From: Lelliottia nimipressuralis | GTDB lineage: Bacteria > Pseudomonadota > Gammaproteobacteria > Enterobacterales > Enterobacteriaceae | Length of the DNA: 64,000 nucleotides | NCBI RefSeq assembly: GCF_004402045.1 | Contig: NZ_SOMG01000016.1 | Coordinates: 1 to 64,000, forward strand | Reading direction: 5' to 3' | Shown: in pieces, positions 14,862 through 22,587 of the stretch | Layout of the letters: every line of letters begins with the position of its first letter | How positions within the stretch are numbered: position 1 is the first letter of the stretch | Position numbers and translations under genes: made by a program | Notes under the pieces: generated by a model | Told to the model about the DNA's origin: nothing | Database searches by the model: none | Seen by the model: only the letters and a program-made list of their open reading frames with translations

Positions 14862-15062
14862 ATGTTTCATTGTCCTAAGTGCAAGCATTCAGCGCATGCG
14901 CGTACCAGTCGCTACTTAAGTGAAAATACCAAAGAGCGCTATCACCAGTGCACCAATGTGGACTGCAGCTGTACGTTCGTGACGATGGAGTCCGTGGAGC
15001 GTCTGATTGCGACCCCTGGCGAGGCTGGGAAAGCCCGAACAGCTTCGCTACCAGTTGTTTAA
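14862..15062 (+). CDS. ogr: Ogr/Delta-type late transcription activator
   Basis: The 66-residue zinc-finger activator has the Ogr signature: CPKCKHSAHARTSRYLS, a CTNVDCSCTF second cysteine pair (C-x2-C...C-x4-C) and TMESVERLI. Ogr proteins bind upstream of P2-type late promoters and recruit RNA polymerase through its alpha subunit. The gene follows D and precedes att, as in P2. Its presence means the tail cassette retains its own late activator. Start ATG 14862 follows GGAGGGG. Confidence 0.93.
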   Translation: MFHCPKCKHSAHARTSRYLSENTKERYHQCTNVDCSCTFVTMESVERLIATPGEAGKARTASLPVV

Positions 15063-15068
15063 AAACCA

Positions 15069-15104
15069 ATAAATAAGCCACTCAATGAGTGGCTTATTTA
15101 TTTG
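15069..15104 (+). terminator. Terminator after ogr
   Basis: Arms 15069-15084 and 15086-15101 form a long hairpin (ATAAATAAGCCACTCA and its complement around one central base), followed by TTTG. A/T-rich ends make it bidirectional. It closes the first prophage just before the att repeat. Confidence 0.9.
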
Positions 15105-15121
15105 ATTCTAAAGCTAAAATT

Positions 15122-15168
15122 TGGTGGCCACTGCTGGACTTGAACCAGCGACCAAGCGATTATGAGTC
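15122..15168. repeat. Attachment-site repeat, left copy (ileX 3' part)
   Basis: The 47 bases match 25101-25147 with a single mismatch (A at 15130 against C at 25109); 15131-15168 are identical over 38 bases. It equals the 3' half of tRNA ileX from the anticodon loop to CCA. The 5' half is missing here, so this is an att copy and not a tRNA gene. It is the junction between the ogr end of the first prophage and the int end of the second, the attM of a tandem pair. The next 188 bases carry only an imperfect hairpin at about 15240-15271. Confidence 0.93.
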
Positions 15169-15356
15169 CCAATATGATGTTAGAAAAATCAGTAATTTAA
15201 TGTTTTTTAAAGCTTTAACTAAGACGTATAGTGATGAAAAGTGGCAGATAGCGTTGCGCTCTGCTGCCACTTTGCTGCCAATCATCAGCTAGAATGAACC
15301 GCTCATCCTAGAGTGCTTTAATAAGTAAGCTGAACGTAATTATATAATATCGGAAG

Positions 15357-16268
15357 TTATGCGCTCTTAATTAAATAAGAATTGCTTAGTTCAATTATAT
15401 CTCTTATTTTAACGTCAATGTATTTTAGGAAGATGATGATCTCTTGCGACTCAAGGTTCTTTTGGTTTGTAGTTATACTCATTGGCGTAGCATGAAGTAG
15501 TTTGCTTGTGAATGAATAGATGAAGTCATATTCATCTTCCATATTGACTGATTTTGCCATTTCGAACCAATTCCATTTTTTAGGTATTAGGCTTTTTATC
15601 TGAGGTGGAATTGATGAGTTGAATTCTAGTTGGTTTTGCTGTAGTTCAGAAATGTTTTTTGTGATTGAAGTTAATTGATTTCTCTCAACTAAACTAGCCT
15701 GGAAACCATATCCATTATGTTTGGCTTGTTCTGCGTGAATGGAAAAGTATCTTGCTGCATTAGAGTCAATTGTATTTTGTACCTTTGTGCTTAATGAACT
15801 TGCTGCTTCAAGCATCTCTTTTTCATCAGTGATAGATGAAAGTGCTATTATCTCTTTATCTAATAGTTGCTTTTCTTCTTTTTCAGTTTTTTTTAGGAAG
15901 GTAATTTCTCTTTCCATCTGATTTTTGAATCTTTCCCAATATTGTATGTTGCCTTTAATTAGCTGATCATAATAAACAAGCCCGTAGCGAGAGTCTTGCA
16001 TAAAAAGATTTAGCCAGATGCTAAGTTCTAATATATATCTAGTTGTTGAGACTAAACTGAGAGTCTCTATTACAATGAAATTGTTATCAGTAATCAGCCT
16101 CAGCTTAATCAAACTATCCCCATAGACAGAGTTGCACCAATCATCACAGTTTGATTTATCAAAGCTGGCTATTTTTGATTGTGTTCTAAAAGGAATTGCC
16201 GTGCTCTCAAGGTTTTGACGATGTTCTCTTATATTGTGAACTAATTTATCAATTTCGCTTACGTTCAT
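15357..16268 (-). CDS. Unknown 303-residue protein, AT-rich cargo gene beside att
   Basis: I do not recognise this family with confidence. The protein is soluble and mostly helical, with a charged coiled-coil stretch around residues 110-150 (QMEREITFLKKTEKEEKQLLDKE split here for length) and a C-terminal YSFTSKLLHATPMS segment. That segment weakly recalls DUF5677-type proteins. Base composition is far more AT-rich than in the phage tail genes, and it lies between att and int on the minus strand. This is the extreme edge of the element and a common site for accessory, including phage-defence, genes. Such a role is inference from position only. Confidence 0.7.
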   Translation of the reverse strand: MNVSEIDKLVHNIREHRQNLESTAIPFRTQSKIASFDKSNCDDWCNSVYGDSLIKLRLITDNNFIVIETLSLVSTTRYILELSIWLNLFMQDSRYGLVYYDQLIKGNIQYWERFKNQMEREITFLKKTEKEEKQLLDKEIIALSSITDEKEMLEAASSLSTKVQNTIDSNAARYFSIHAEQAKHNGYGFQASLVERNQLTSITKNISELQQNQLEFNSSIPPQIKSLIPKKWNWFEMAKSVNMEDEYDFIYSFTSKLLHATPMSITTNQKNLESQEIIIFLKYIDVKIRDIIELSNSYLIKSA

Positions 16269-16349
16269 GAATCATCCTTTTGGTTTGTTGTTATCGCGTT
16301 TACGTATAATTATCATGACAAGATGTCGTAAAGATATATGTCATCATGC

Positions 16350-17363
16350 TTACAGACGTTCAAGGGGGTTTAGTAACTTAGCTTCAGCCAAATGGTCAGG
16401 AGCAAAGTGTGCATACCGCATCGTAACTTTGATATCCGTATGCCCTAATATCCGCTGAAGCACAAGAACATTACCCCCGTTCATCATGAGATGAGATGCG
16501 AAGGTGTGTCGCAAGACGTGTGTTAACTGTCCAGTAGGTGTCTCGATGCCTGCACGTTGCATACCCTTTCTAAATGCGGAGTAACAAGGTTTAAAGAGCA
16601 ATTGCGCTTTCCTGCTTGATGGCAGTTCAGCCTGCAACTTTTCAGTTATCGGCACCGCTCGGTTTTTCTTGCCTTTAGTTTTTACATAGATGATCTGGCC
16701 TTCTCGGATTTGGTTTCCCTTCAACCCTTCCGCTTCACTCCACCGTGCTCCAGTTGCTAGGCAGATTTTTACAATGGTAGTTAGGTCTTTGGAGCGGCTG
16801 TTCTCGCATTCAGAGAGGAGGGTTCTTATTTCCTCAATGGTGAGATATGTCATTTCCGATTCACTGATTTTAAACTCTCGAACATTTTCTAGCGGATTGG
16901 GTGCAGTCCATTCATCCAATCGTCGCAGCTCATTAAACATCGCCCGGAAGTAAGCCAATTCTAAATTCACCGTACGTGGTGTTACCGCCTTAACTCGACT
17001 TGAACGAGTGATTTTGCCACTTAGCCGCTGCTCACGGTATGACGCGAAAATCTTCGCGTTGAATTCGGTAGCAAGTGGATTTCCCATTGCCTCACAGGCG
17101 AAAGCCATAGTGGTTCGTCGCTTTTGGCCATCCGCCAACGTGATGCCATGCGTGTTAAACCATAATTCAACCAGCTCAATTACCCGACGTTTATCTGTTT
17201 TCTCTCCCAGCCACGGTTTGTCGTGAGCCTGATCTCTCACAAATTTCTCATAAGACTATGCTTCGCCTTTGGTGGCAAATTGACGGCGTATTCTTTTGCC
17301 GTCACGGCCACTAGGGAAAATCTGTACCTGCCACTTTCCGTTTGGTAACTTGCTTGTCGCCAT
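16350..17363 (-). pseudogene. int: P2-type tyrosine integrase with an amber codon
   Basis: From ATG at 17363 the frame reads MATSKLPNGKWQVQIFPSGR, then GKRIRRQFATKGEA, a TAG at codon 36 (17256-17258), then SYEKF and the rest of a full integrase. Catalytic residues are present: Arg in ATGARWSEAEGL, HVLRH with His-x-x-Arg, LGHTD and the Tyr in VTMRYAHF. Relatives have leucine where the stop lies, so one base change explains it. The downstream frame can restart only at a GTG (17240), which would lose the arm-binding N-terminal domain. The gene points toward att at 15122, as P2 int does. The element is probably fixed in place unless the amber is suppressed. Confidence 0.88.
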
Positions 17364-17371
17364 AATATTAC

Positions 17372-18274
17372 TTAAAAATCCAGATCTTCTGTTATAAATT
17401 CCAAATCAGGAGATTCTTTTTCAAAGAAAGTAAGTTTGTTTTTATTTTTAAAAACGTGACACAGTTTTCCTGATGGGTCTTTATCCATCCCTACATAATC
17501 ACCTAGAAATTCGCCTGCTTTAAAGTATGAGTTTTTATAGTATGCATCTCGCTTATAAGTATTGATTTGATACAAGAAAGACTCCCCCGTTTTTGTTGGG
17601 CCATCCATCAGCTTTATTATTTTTTGTGGTGAGAGTTGTTTATCTGATAGACTATTAAAACGACTGTTTAAATCGTTGATTGCATCTAAGATAAGTGTGT
17701 CAGTTGAACTTAAAATTGTCTTTTCACCAACTTGTGCTGGTTGTATTTTCAGTAGTTGAACAATTGAATTTACATCACTTTCATCAGCAGCCGAAGTAGA
17801 TTTTAACGCCTTTTCGATTGATGATATGTTATTAAATGCATTATCGATTCTAAGACTAATGTCATATTCACAATATCTAAAGGCCTGAACATCAAAAGGG
17901 CTTATAGTTTTGTCATCTTTAATTAAAACTGTTTTCTTATTGAAAGCCTGCCTTAGCCCAAGTTCATACATAACGTTAGGGTTTCTTCCGCTTAAATCAC
18001 AGATGGCAATATCACATTCAACAATTCTTCTCAAAATATCAAGTACGATTAAATTTGAACTACTAACCTCATCAGCCCTAATGGGAGAGAACCCTGCTTT
18101 TTCACAGGCAGGTTTGATGATATGGCTATAGACTCTATCAAAGTGGCGTGTCTCATAACCATTCATATCCGCGATTGGCATTATTACGAAACATGTCTTA
18201 AGAGATTCTGAACTCGTGTTTTCAGCAACAACTGAGGCGGATATCTCTTCATTTCTTTCAACGCTACTGTCCAT
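17372..18274 (-). CDS. TIR/nucleoside deoxyribosyltransferase-like protein, candidate defence gene
   Basis: The 300-residue protein begins with a Rossmann-like domain (about residues 25-125) of a group often annotated TIR-like or nucleoside 2-deoxyribosyltransferase-like. Its pattern is CFVIMPIAD, HFDRVYSHIIKPACEKAGF, then IRADEVSS, ILRRIVECDIAICDLSGRNP and NVMYELGLRQA. Proteins of this group bind or cleave nucleotides such as NAD and serve as effectors in several bacterial immune systems. The C-terminal half (about 190-300) is unassigned. It lies between int and cI in a P2-type element, on the minus strand, with AT-rich codon use unlike its phage neighbours. A role in phage defence is inferred. 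Confidence 0.75.
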   Translation of the reverse strand: MDSSVERNEEISASVVAENTSSESLKTCFVIMPIADMNGYETRHFDRVYSHIIKPACEKAGFSPIRADEVSSSNLIVLDILRRIVECDIAICDLSGRNPNVMYELGLRQAFNKKTVLIKDDKTISPFDVQAFRYCEYDISLRIDNAFNNISSIEKALKSTSAADESDVNSIVQLLKIQPAQVGEKTILSSTDTLILDAINDLNSRFNSLSDKQLSPQKIIKLMDGPTKTGESFLYQINTYKRDAYYKNSYFKAGEFLGDYVGMDKDPSGKLCHVFKNKNKLTFFEKESPDLEFITEDLDF

Positions 18275-18285
18275 TCTAGATTCCT

Positions 18286-18891
18286 TTATAAAAACTCAGT
18301 CTTGGCAACAACCTTTCCAAGAACTTTAATATCATCTGCTTTGCATTCAAATGATGCTTTGCCATTCTCTACATGAATGCGTCTGCCGGGAAAACGGTAC
18401 AACTCTTTAACGCTAATGAGCTTATCAATCTCGATAAGCCACAGCCCATCAGTGATCTCAGCGGTAGTCATATCTACTAGGTAATTTTGCTTCTCGAAAT
18501 GTACTAACAGAGGTGCTTTTACATCACTTGGTAAGAGCTGAGCGTCATAGTCAACCCAATCCGATGATGAAAACTTTCCATTTGTGATTTTTTTTAGTTC
18601 GATTTTGGTTGGTGTTTCATCTTGCTTTGTGATGTTCGAATCACCGCGACCATACGTCAGCCACTCTAATGAAGTGCCTGTTTCCATCGAACAAATCAGA
18701 ATCCAATCAGCAGGAAAATTCCCACGCATTATGCGGTTAGCCATCGTGCTCTGTGACACATCTAAATGGCGGCACAGCGCTTGTCGGGATGAAAAGCCAT
18801 ATGCTTGAACGATACGCTCAATGGGTTCTTTTCCACCCTTTGGTAAAGCTGGTGCTTTACGATTCGTAAAATATTTCGTTGAGCTTTCCAA
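18286..18891 (-). CDS. cI: CI-type phage repressor (186 CI family)
   Basis: The 201-residue protein has an N-terminal helix-turn-helix of the phage CI family (IVQAYGFSSRQALCRHLDVS, then QSTMANRIMRGNFPADWI) and a C-terminal S24-like oligomerisation domain. It lacks a clear Ala/Cys-Gly cleavage site, as in 186 CI, which is removed by the Tum antirepressor and not by RecA. It is intact although its prophage is wrecked. It may still silence related promoters and give superinfection immunity. It might also be a target of the Tum-like protein at 767, which belongs to a different phage, so this link is speculative. Confidence 0.85.
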   Translation of the reverse strand: MESSTKYFTNRKAPALPKGGKEPIERIVQAYGFSSRQALCRHLDVSQSTMANRIMRGNFPADWILICSMETGTSLEWLTYGRGDSNITKQDETPTKIELKKITNGKFSSSDWVDYDAQLLPSDVKAPLLVHFEKQNYLVDMTTAEITDGLWLIEIDKLISVKELYRFPGRRIHVENGKASFECKADDIKVLGKVVAKTEFL

Positions 18892-18980
18892 TTTGTGATC
18901 CTAATATTCACTTATCGTATCAAGACATGTTTAATAGTGATAAATAGAGTTGGCTAGAACTCAACAGAGGATAGTGCATC
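18892..18980. promoter_or_regulatory. cI / cox divergent promoter-operator region
   Basis: The 89 bases between the divergent cI and cox-type starts are AT-rich and hold related half-sites (AGTGATAA at 18936-18943 and AGTGAATA read on the minus strand near 18910-18917). AGAGGA, a ribosome site, precedes ATG 18981. In 186 and P2 this interval carries the face-to-face or divergent early promoters and repressor operators. Exact promoter boxes cannot be assigned by eye. Confidence 0.55.
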
Positions 18981-19202
18981 ATGACCCGTAAACTTTCAAT
19001 GCGTCCATCAATCAATCTCGTAATTTCTGAACCGTACATCACTGTCGAAGAGTTTTGCCGCCGTAACGATCTGTGTGATCTCAGCCTCAATCTGCAGCTC
19101 ACGGAGCGTGTGATTGTCAGCACAGACGGCACCGTATCGAGCGTTGAAGCGGTGCCGGAACCCGACGTACCCGAAGAAATGTGGACGGTGAAACGTGGAT
19201 GA
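18981..19202 (+). pseudogene. Chimeric ORF: cox/apl N-terminus fused to tail gene R C-terminus
   Basis: The first 31 or so codons (MTRKLSMRPSINLVISEPYI, then TVEEFCRRNDL) look like the start of a P2-type Cox/Apl regulator and sit in the cox position, divergent from cI. The rest (LSLNLQLTERVIVSTDGTV and VPEPDVPEEMWTVKRG) is the C-terminal end of a gpR tail-completion protein, followed by S in its natural overlap. A single deletion, with its join near 19072-19080, has removed everything between: replication genes, cos, head genes and lysis genes. The fusion happens to stay in frame. A new function is not expected. Confidence 0.8.
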
Positions 19203-19638
19203 CCTGCAGAGGGTGGATGACTGGCTGGCGGCCCTGCTGGCGAATCTGGAACCGGCAGCCCGCAACCGTATGATGCGACAACTGTCGCAGGAGTTGCGCC
19301 GGTCGCAACAGCAAAACATCAGGCTGCAGCGCAATCCAGACGGCACCGCCTTTGAGGCGCGCCGGGTGACGACCAGAAGTAAAAAGGGGCGCATCAAGCG
19401 CCAGATGTTCGCCAAATTGCGCACCACTAAATATCTTAAAACAGACGCCACTTCGGACTCTTCCAGCGTGTATTTTGATGGAAAGGTCCAGCGTATTGCC
19501 CGTGTTCATCATTACGGCTTACGTGATAAGGTAAGTCGCCATAGTTTTAAAGTGAAATACCCGCAACGACGTCTTCTTGGCGTAAATAAAGATATGGCAG
19601 TTTTGGTTCGAAACACACTGATGTACTGGCTAGTTTAG
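19195..19638 (+). CDS. S: Tail completion protein S (gpS / virion morphogenesis)
   Basis: The 147-residue gpS homologue appears complete: MDDLQRVDDWLAALLANLEP at the start, MMRQLSQELRRSQQQNIRLQ, and a C-terminal RLLGVNKDMAVLVRNTLMYW. It helps finish the tail for head joining. The GTG start overlaps the R remnant by 8 bases. It is the only intact structural gene of the second element. The first element lacks S altogether, so this could in principle supply it, but the two phages differ in sequence. Confidence 0.87.
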   Translation: MDDLQRVDDWLAALLANLEPAARNRMMRQLSQELRRSQQQNIRLQRNPDGTAFEARRVTTRSKKGRIKRQMFAKLRTTKYLKTDATSDSSSVYFDGKVQRIARVHHYGLRDKVSRHSFKVKYPQRRLLGVNKDMAVLVRNTLMYWLV

Positions 19639-19664
19639 TACTTCAGTGTGTTGTAAATTGAAGT

Positions 19665-21416
19665 CTATTGGTTGAATATGAAATTAATGATATTTTCAGG
19701 GGTGAGGGTGGTGTTTCTTTTATCAATTTTTTGAAGGTGCATTTTATATTTCATTTCAACGCTTCGGAAACCTTGTGCCACAGAAAGTATCTCTACCGGA
19801 TGGGAGGATAGCTTTATTAAAGAGTTAATGATTGTGTCTAAGTAGATATGGGCATGTTCAACTAAAATATTTGTTTTCGATGGGGTTTGCCCTGTGTGAA
19901 CTATTAAGTTTCTTGTTCTATAAATTCTCTTTATTTGCCAATTAATTCTTTCTGCATGGTTTTTGAGTGCTTGAGAAATAGTTTCAGTTGAGGATATTAA
20001 GTTGCTAATATATTCAAATCTCTCTTTCAATAATGGGAATTGTGCTAATTCTATCTTAAACTGATTGATGCTAGGGGCGTGTTCTTGAGAAACAATAAGA
20101 ATCACTAGTGATTTAGCTATGTCGTCATTTCCAATCAGTCTTAGAAGAGACATAGTGCGTGGGTAGTTCCATCGTTGCAAATCTTTTATAAGGTTTCTTA
20201 CTAGGTCTTCAATGTAATTTAGGTTTAAAAATGGTATAACTGAATTAACTATATGTTCTATTGTGGATTGATCTTCTTTTTTAGATTCGTCAGGGATGAG
20301 TGATTCGATAGCAATCCATAAATTTAGAAGCTGGTTTTCAACAGCATTTGTCCGGAGTGCCATTGAATGTAATTGTGCGCTTCTTATAAACTTATTGAAA
20401 GAATCCTCACGCATTCTGAAGTTGTTCATGAATTCTTCAAGTCTTCTGCTTGCGTATTCTTGAACCAGATCTTTACAGCGGTGCATTGGGTTGATGCTAT
20501 TTTTTATATTGAAAATTTCCCTGCGCTCATTCACTACAATATTCTCTGCAGACCATGATGCTTCTTGTTTATGATGATAGAGTGATAGCAAAGTTGATGC
20601 TAGTTTTAAGTTTCTTTCAGCTTTCCTTCTTGCAGTAAATGGATCAAGTGCTTTAACTTGCTTAACTAAAATAGTTCGTTGCTCATGGTTATCGAAAAAT
20701 TCTTGTTCATTGATATGTTCTGGAGTTGCAAGAACAACCTCAATTTCTAATTGTGATAAGCATGGAGTGATGTAGCTAAATGATTTATCAGCATTAAAAT
20801 AAACAGAATATGTTTGAGTCTTTGTGGGGATATTTTCTAGAAACGGAATAATCTCTTGATTTGAACTAATTTCTCGTTCTCTTTGGAAGAAGTGTTTCTT
20901 TAAACTTTCCATTAAATATTCCTGACTCAGGCCTTTGGATATAAAATGGGTAATTAATAGTCTTGTAAGTCTTCGGATCTTATCGGGATTGTATTCTGAA
21001 GTTATTGTAGAACAAAGTTCACTGATGAGTCTGTTTTCATAATTACCAATATTAAGGTGTACCTTCAGTAACTCAAGAGTTATCTTCAGATTTTTATTTC
21101 CTAACGGATTGTTGTTAAGTTGATCTAAAAATGAACCTAAAGGAGTTTTTAGAAGGCTGACTGCGATATCATCATTTTTAATGTTTTTGGTTAACTCGTC
21201 AATGACATGGGATATGTGTGCGGGACTTATGCTACCTTTTTCAATATCATCGATAGTTGATATTGCCTCTATACATAAACTTGGTGTGTTCATTATAGAG
21301 GGTTTATACGTACTATGGGTGTAATCAAAGAGAAGTTCCTCCATTAACTCGGTAAAATAAATAAGTGAAGTGCATTTTTCAATATTGCTCCAATTATGTA
21401 GTCTTCTAAATTTCAT
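19665..21416 (-). CDS. HEPN-like 583-residue protein, candidate defence cargo gene
   Basis: The protein is large, soluble and AT-rich, and is encoded opposite to the tail genes between S and V. Its C-terminal third has a HEPN/ApeA-type layout: NLWIAIESLIPDESKKEDQS, then many helices, then KRIYRTRNLIVHTGQTPSKT. The RNLIVH segment gives the R-x4-H motif of HEPN ribonucleases. The N-terminal 300 residues have no family I recognise. HEPN proteins of this size occur in abortive-infection systems that cut RNA during phage growth. Position inside a P2-type tail operon supports a 'moron' origin. Function is inferred, not shown. Confidence 0.72.
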   Translation of the reverse strand: MKFRRLHNWSNIEKCTSLIYFTELMEELLFDYTHSTYKPSIMNTPSLCIEAISTIDDIEKGSISPAHISHVIDELTKNIKNDDIAVSLLKTPLGSFLDQLNNNPLGNKNLKITLELLKVHLNIGNYENRLISELCSTITSEYNPDKIRRLTRLLITHFISKGLSQEYLMESLKKHFFQREREISSNQEIIPFLENIPTKTQTYSVYFNADKSFSYITPCLSQLEIEVVLATPEHINEQEFFDNHEQRTILVKQVKALDPFTARRKAERNLKLASTLLSLYHHKQEASWSAENIVVNERREIFNIKNSINPMHRCKDLVQEYASRRLEEFMNNFRMREDSFNKFIRSAQLHSMALRTNAVENQLLNLWIAIESLIPDESKKEDQSTIEHIVNSVIPFLNLNYIEDLVRNLIKDLQRWNYPRTMSLLRLIGNDDIAKSLVILIVSQEHAPSINQFKIELAQFPLLKERFEYISNLISSTETISQALKNHAERINWQIKRIYRTRNLIVHTGQTPSKTNILVEHAHIYLDTIINSLIKLSSHPVEILSVAQGFRSVEMKYKMHLQKIDKRNTTLTPENIINFIFNQ

Positions 21417-21524
21417 TTTAAAACCTTATTTTTTGAGCCTTAAATACATTTTTTGCACATTGTTTGTTGCGTCATACAAACACGGTTTGTTTGTGACCTC
21501 AAGTGTTTGATTGAAAATTGGAGA

Positions 21525-21692
21525 ATGAACGCACAACTAACCGAAATCATGCGTCTTATCACCAACCTGATCCGCACTGGAACCGTAACCGAAGCGGACC
21601 GGGAAAACTGGCTGTGCCGGGTGAAAGTGGGCGAGCTTGAAACCAACTGGATTAACTGGCTGACACTGCGCGCATGGTGCCCGTCGCCGGAT
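21525..21692 (+). pseudogene. V: 5' fragment of spike gene V, cut by IS insertion
   Basis: MNAQLTEIMRLITNLIRTGT and NWINWLTLRAW match the first 55 codons of gpV and differ clearly from the intact V at 3393 (roughly half identical by eye). The frame stops at the IS left end at 21693. After TLRA the sequence jumps to WCPSPD, which looks like a small internal deletion relative to the usual RAG..TWWAPS. The spike, its tip and the rest of the tail operon are gone. Confidence 0.87.
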
Positions 21693-21708
21693 TGTAAGCA
21701 CACCCGTT

Positions 21709-22587
21709 TTAGTTCCACGCACTTTTTGAGATTTCCGGTGTTTCAGCCATCAGCCGGTACTCTTCCGGCGTCAGGTTGTTCAGGGATTCATGAGGCCGTT
21801 CGCTGTTATATTCAGCCACCCAGCGCTCTGTAATTTCCCGTGCTTCATTCAGCGTTCTGAATAAATAAAAATCCAGTATTTCTGTCCGGTAGGTCCGGTT
21901 AAAACGTTCGATAAACGCATTCTGTGTTGGCTTGCCAGGTTTGATAAATTCCAGTATCACTCCATGCTCTTCTGCCCACTGCGCCAGCGAAATGAGTTCC
22001 GGGCTGTTGTCCATCCGCAGTTTCAGCGGATAACCCCGGTTTGCCACGATCCTTTCCAGCACCCTGACCACCCGCTGTGCCGGGATATTCAGATCGATTT
22101 CAATTGCCAGCGCTTCGCGGTTAAAGTCATCCACCACATTGAAGGTCCTGAAGCGTCTGCCGCAGACCAGCGCATCGTGCATAAAATCGATGGACCAGCT
22201 CTGGTTCATCGCCTCCGGCGTTGCCAGCGGAGCCGGATTACGTACCGGCAGGCGCTGTTTTCCCTTACGGCGAAAATTCAGTTTCAGCAGGCAGTAAATA
22301 CGGTGAACTCTTTTATGATTCCAGCTATTGCCCTGCCTGCGAAGGACCTGAAAAAGCTTTTTAAATCCGTATCGCGGATAGCGTTCAGCCGCCACGGTCA
22401 GAGCCATAATCACCGGTTCATCACGTCGCGTATCCGGCTGATAACGAAATACCGTCCTGCTCAGCGACAATGTCCTGCAGGCCTGGCGTAAGCTCATGGC
22501 AAACTGCGCGATCAGATAGCTGACCAGCTCACGCTTTATCGCTGGTGTTAAAGCTTTTTTTCGATGACGTCTTTCAGGGCCCGGCAT
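21709..22587 (-). CDS. IS3-family transposase OrfB (DDE catalytic part)
   Basis: The 292-residue frame holds the rve/DDE integrase core: SWSIDFMHDAL with the first Asp, LRMDNSPELISLAQWAEEHG with the second, and KPTQNAFIERFNRTYR with the Glu. An N-terminal HTH_21-type region precedes it. In active elements it is made as an OrfAB fusion by -1 frameshift at the A7G run (22561-22554, minus strand). The frame is intact, so the element may still move. Confidence 0.93.
   Translation of the reverse strand: MPGPERRHRKKALTPAIKRELVSYLIAQFAMSLRQACRTLSLSRTVFRYQPDTRRDEPVIMALTVAAERYPRYGFKKLFQVLRRQGNSWNHKRVHRIYCLLKLNFRRKGKQRLPVRNPAPLATPEAMNQSWSIDFMHDALVCGRRFRTFNVVDDFNREALAIEIDLNIPAQRVVRVLERIVANRGYPLKLRMDNSPELISLAQWAEEHGVILEFIKPGKPTQNAFIERFNRTYRTEILDFYLFRTLNEAREITERWVAEYNSERPHESLNNLTPEEYRLMAETPEISKSAWN

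Noticed and set aside
15122-15168. A second tRNA-Ile/Met gene at the left att site
   Set aside because: Only the 3' half from the anticodon loop onward is present; the bases after GAGTC diverge, so no D-arm or 5' acceptor strand exists.
18286-18891. CI as a LexA-like self-cleaving repressor
   Set aside because: No clear Ala-Gly or Cys-Gly cleavage site with matching Ser/Lys pair was seen; the 186-type, Tum-sensitive repressor fits better.
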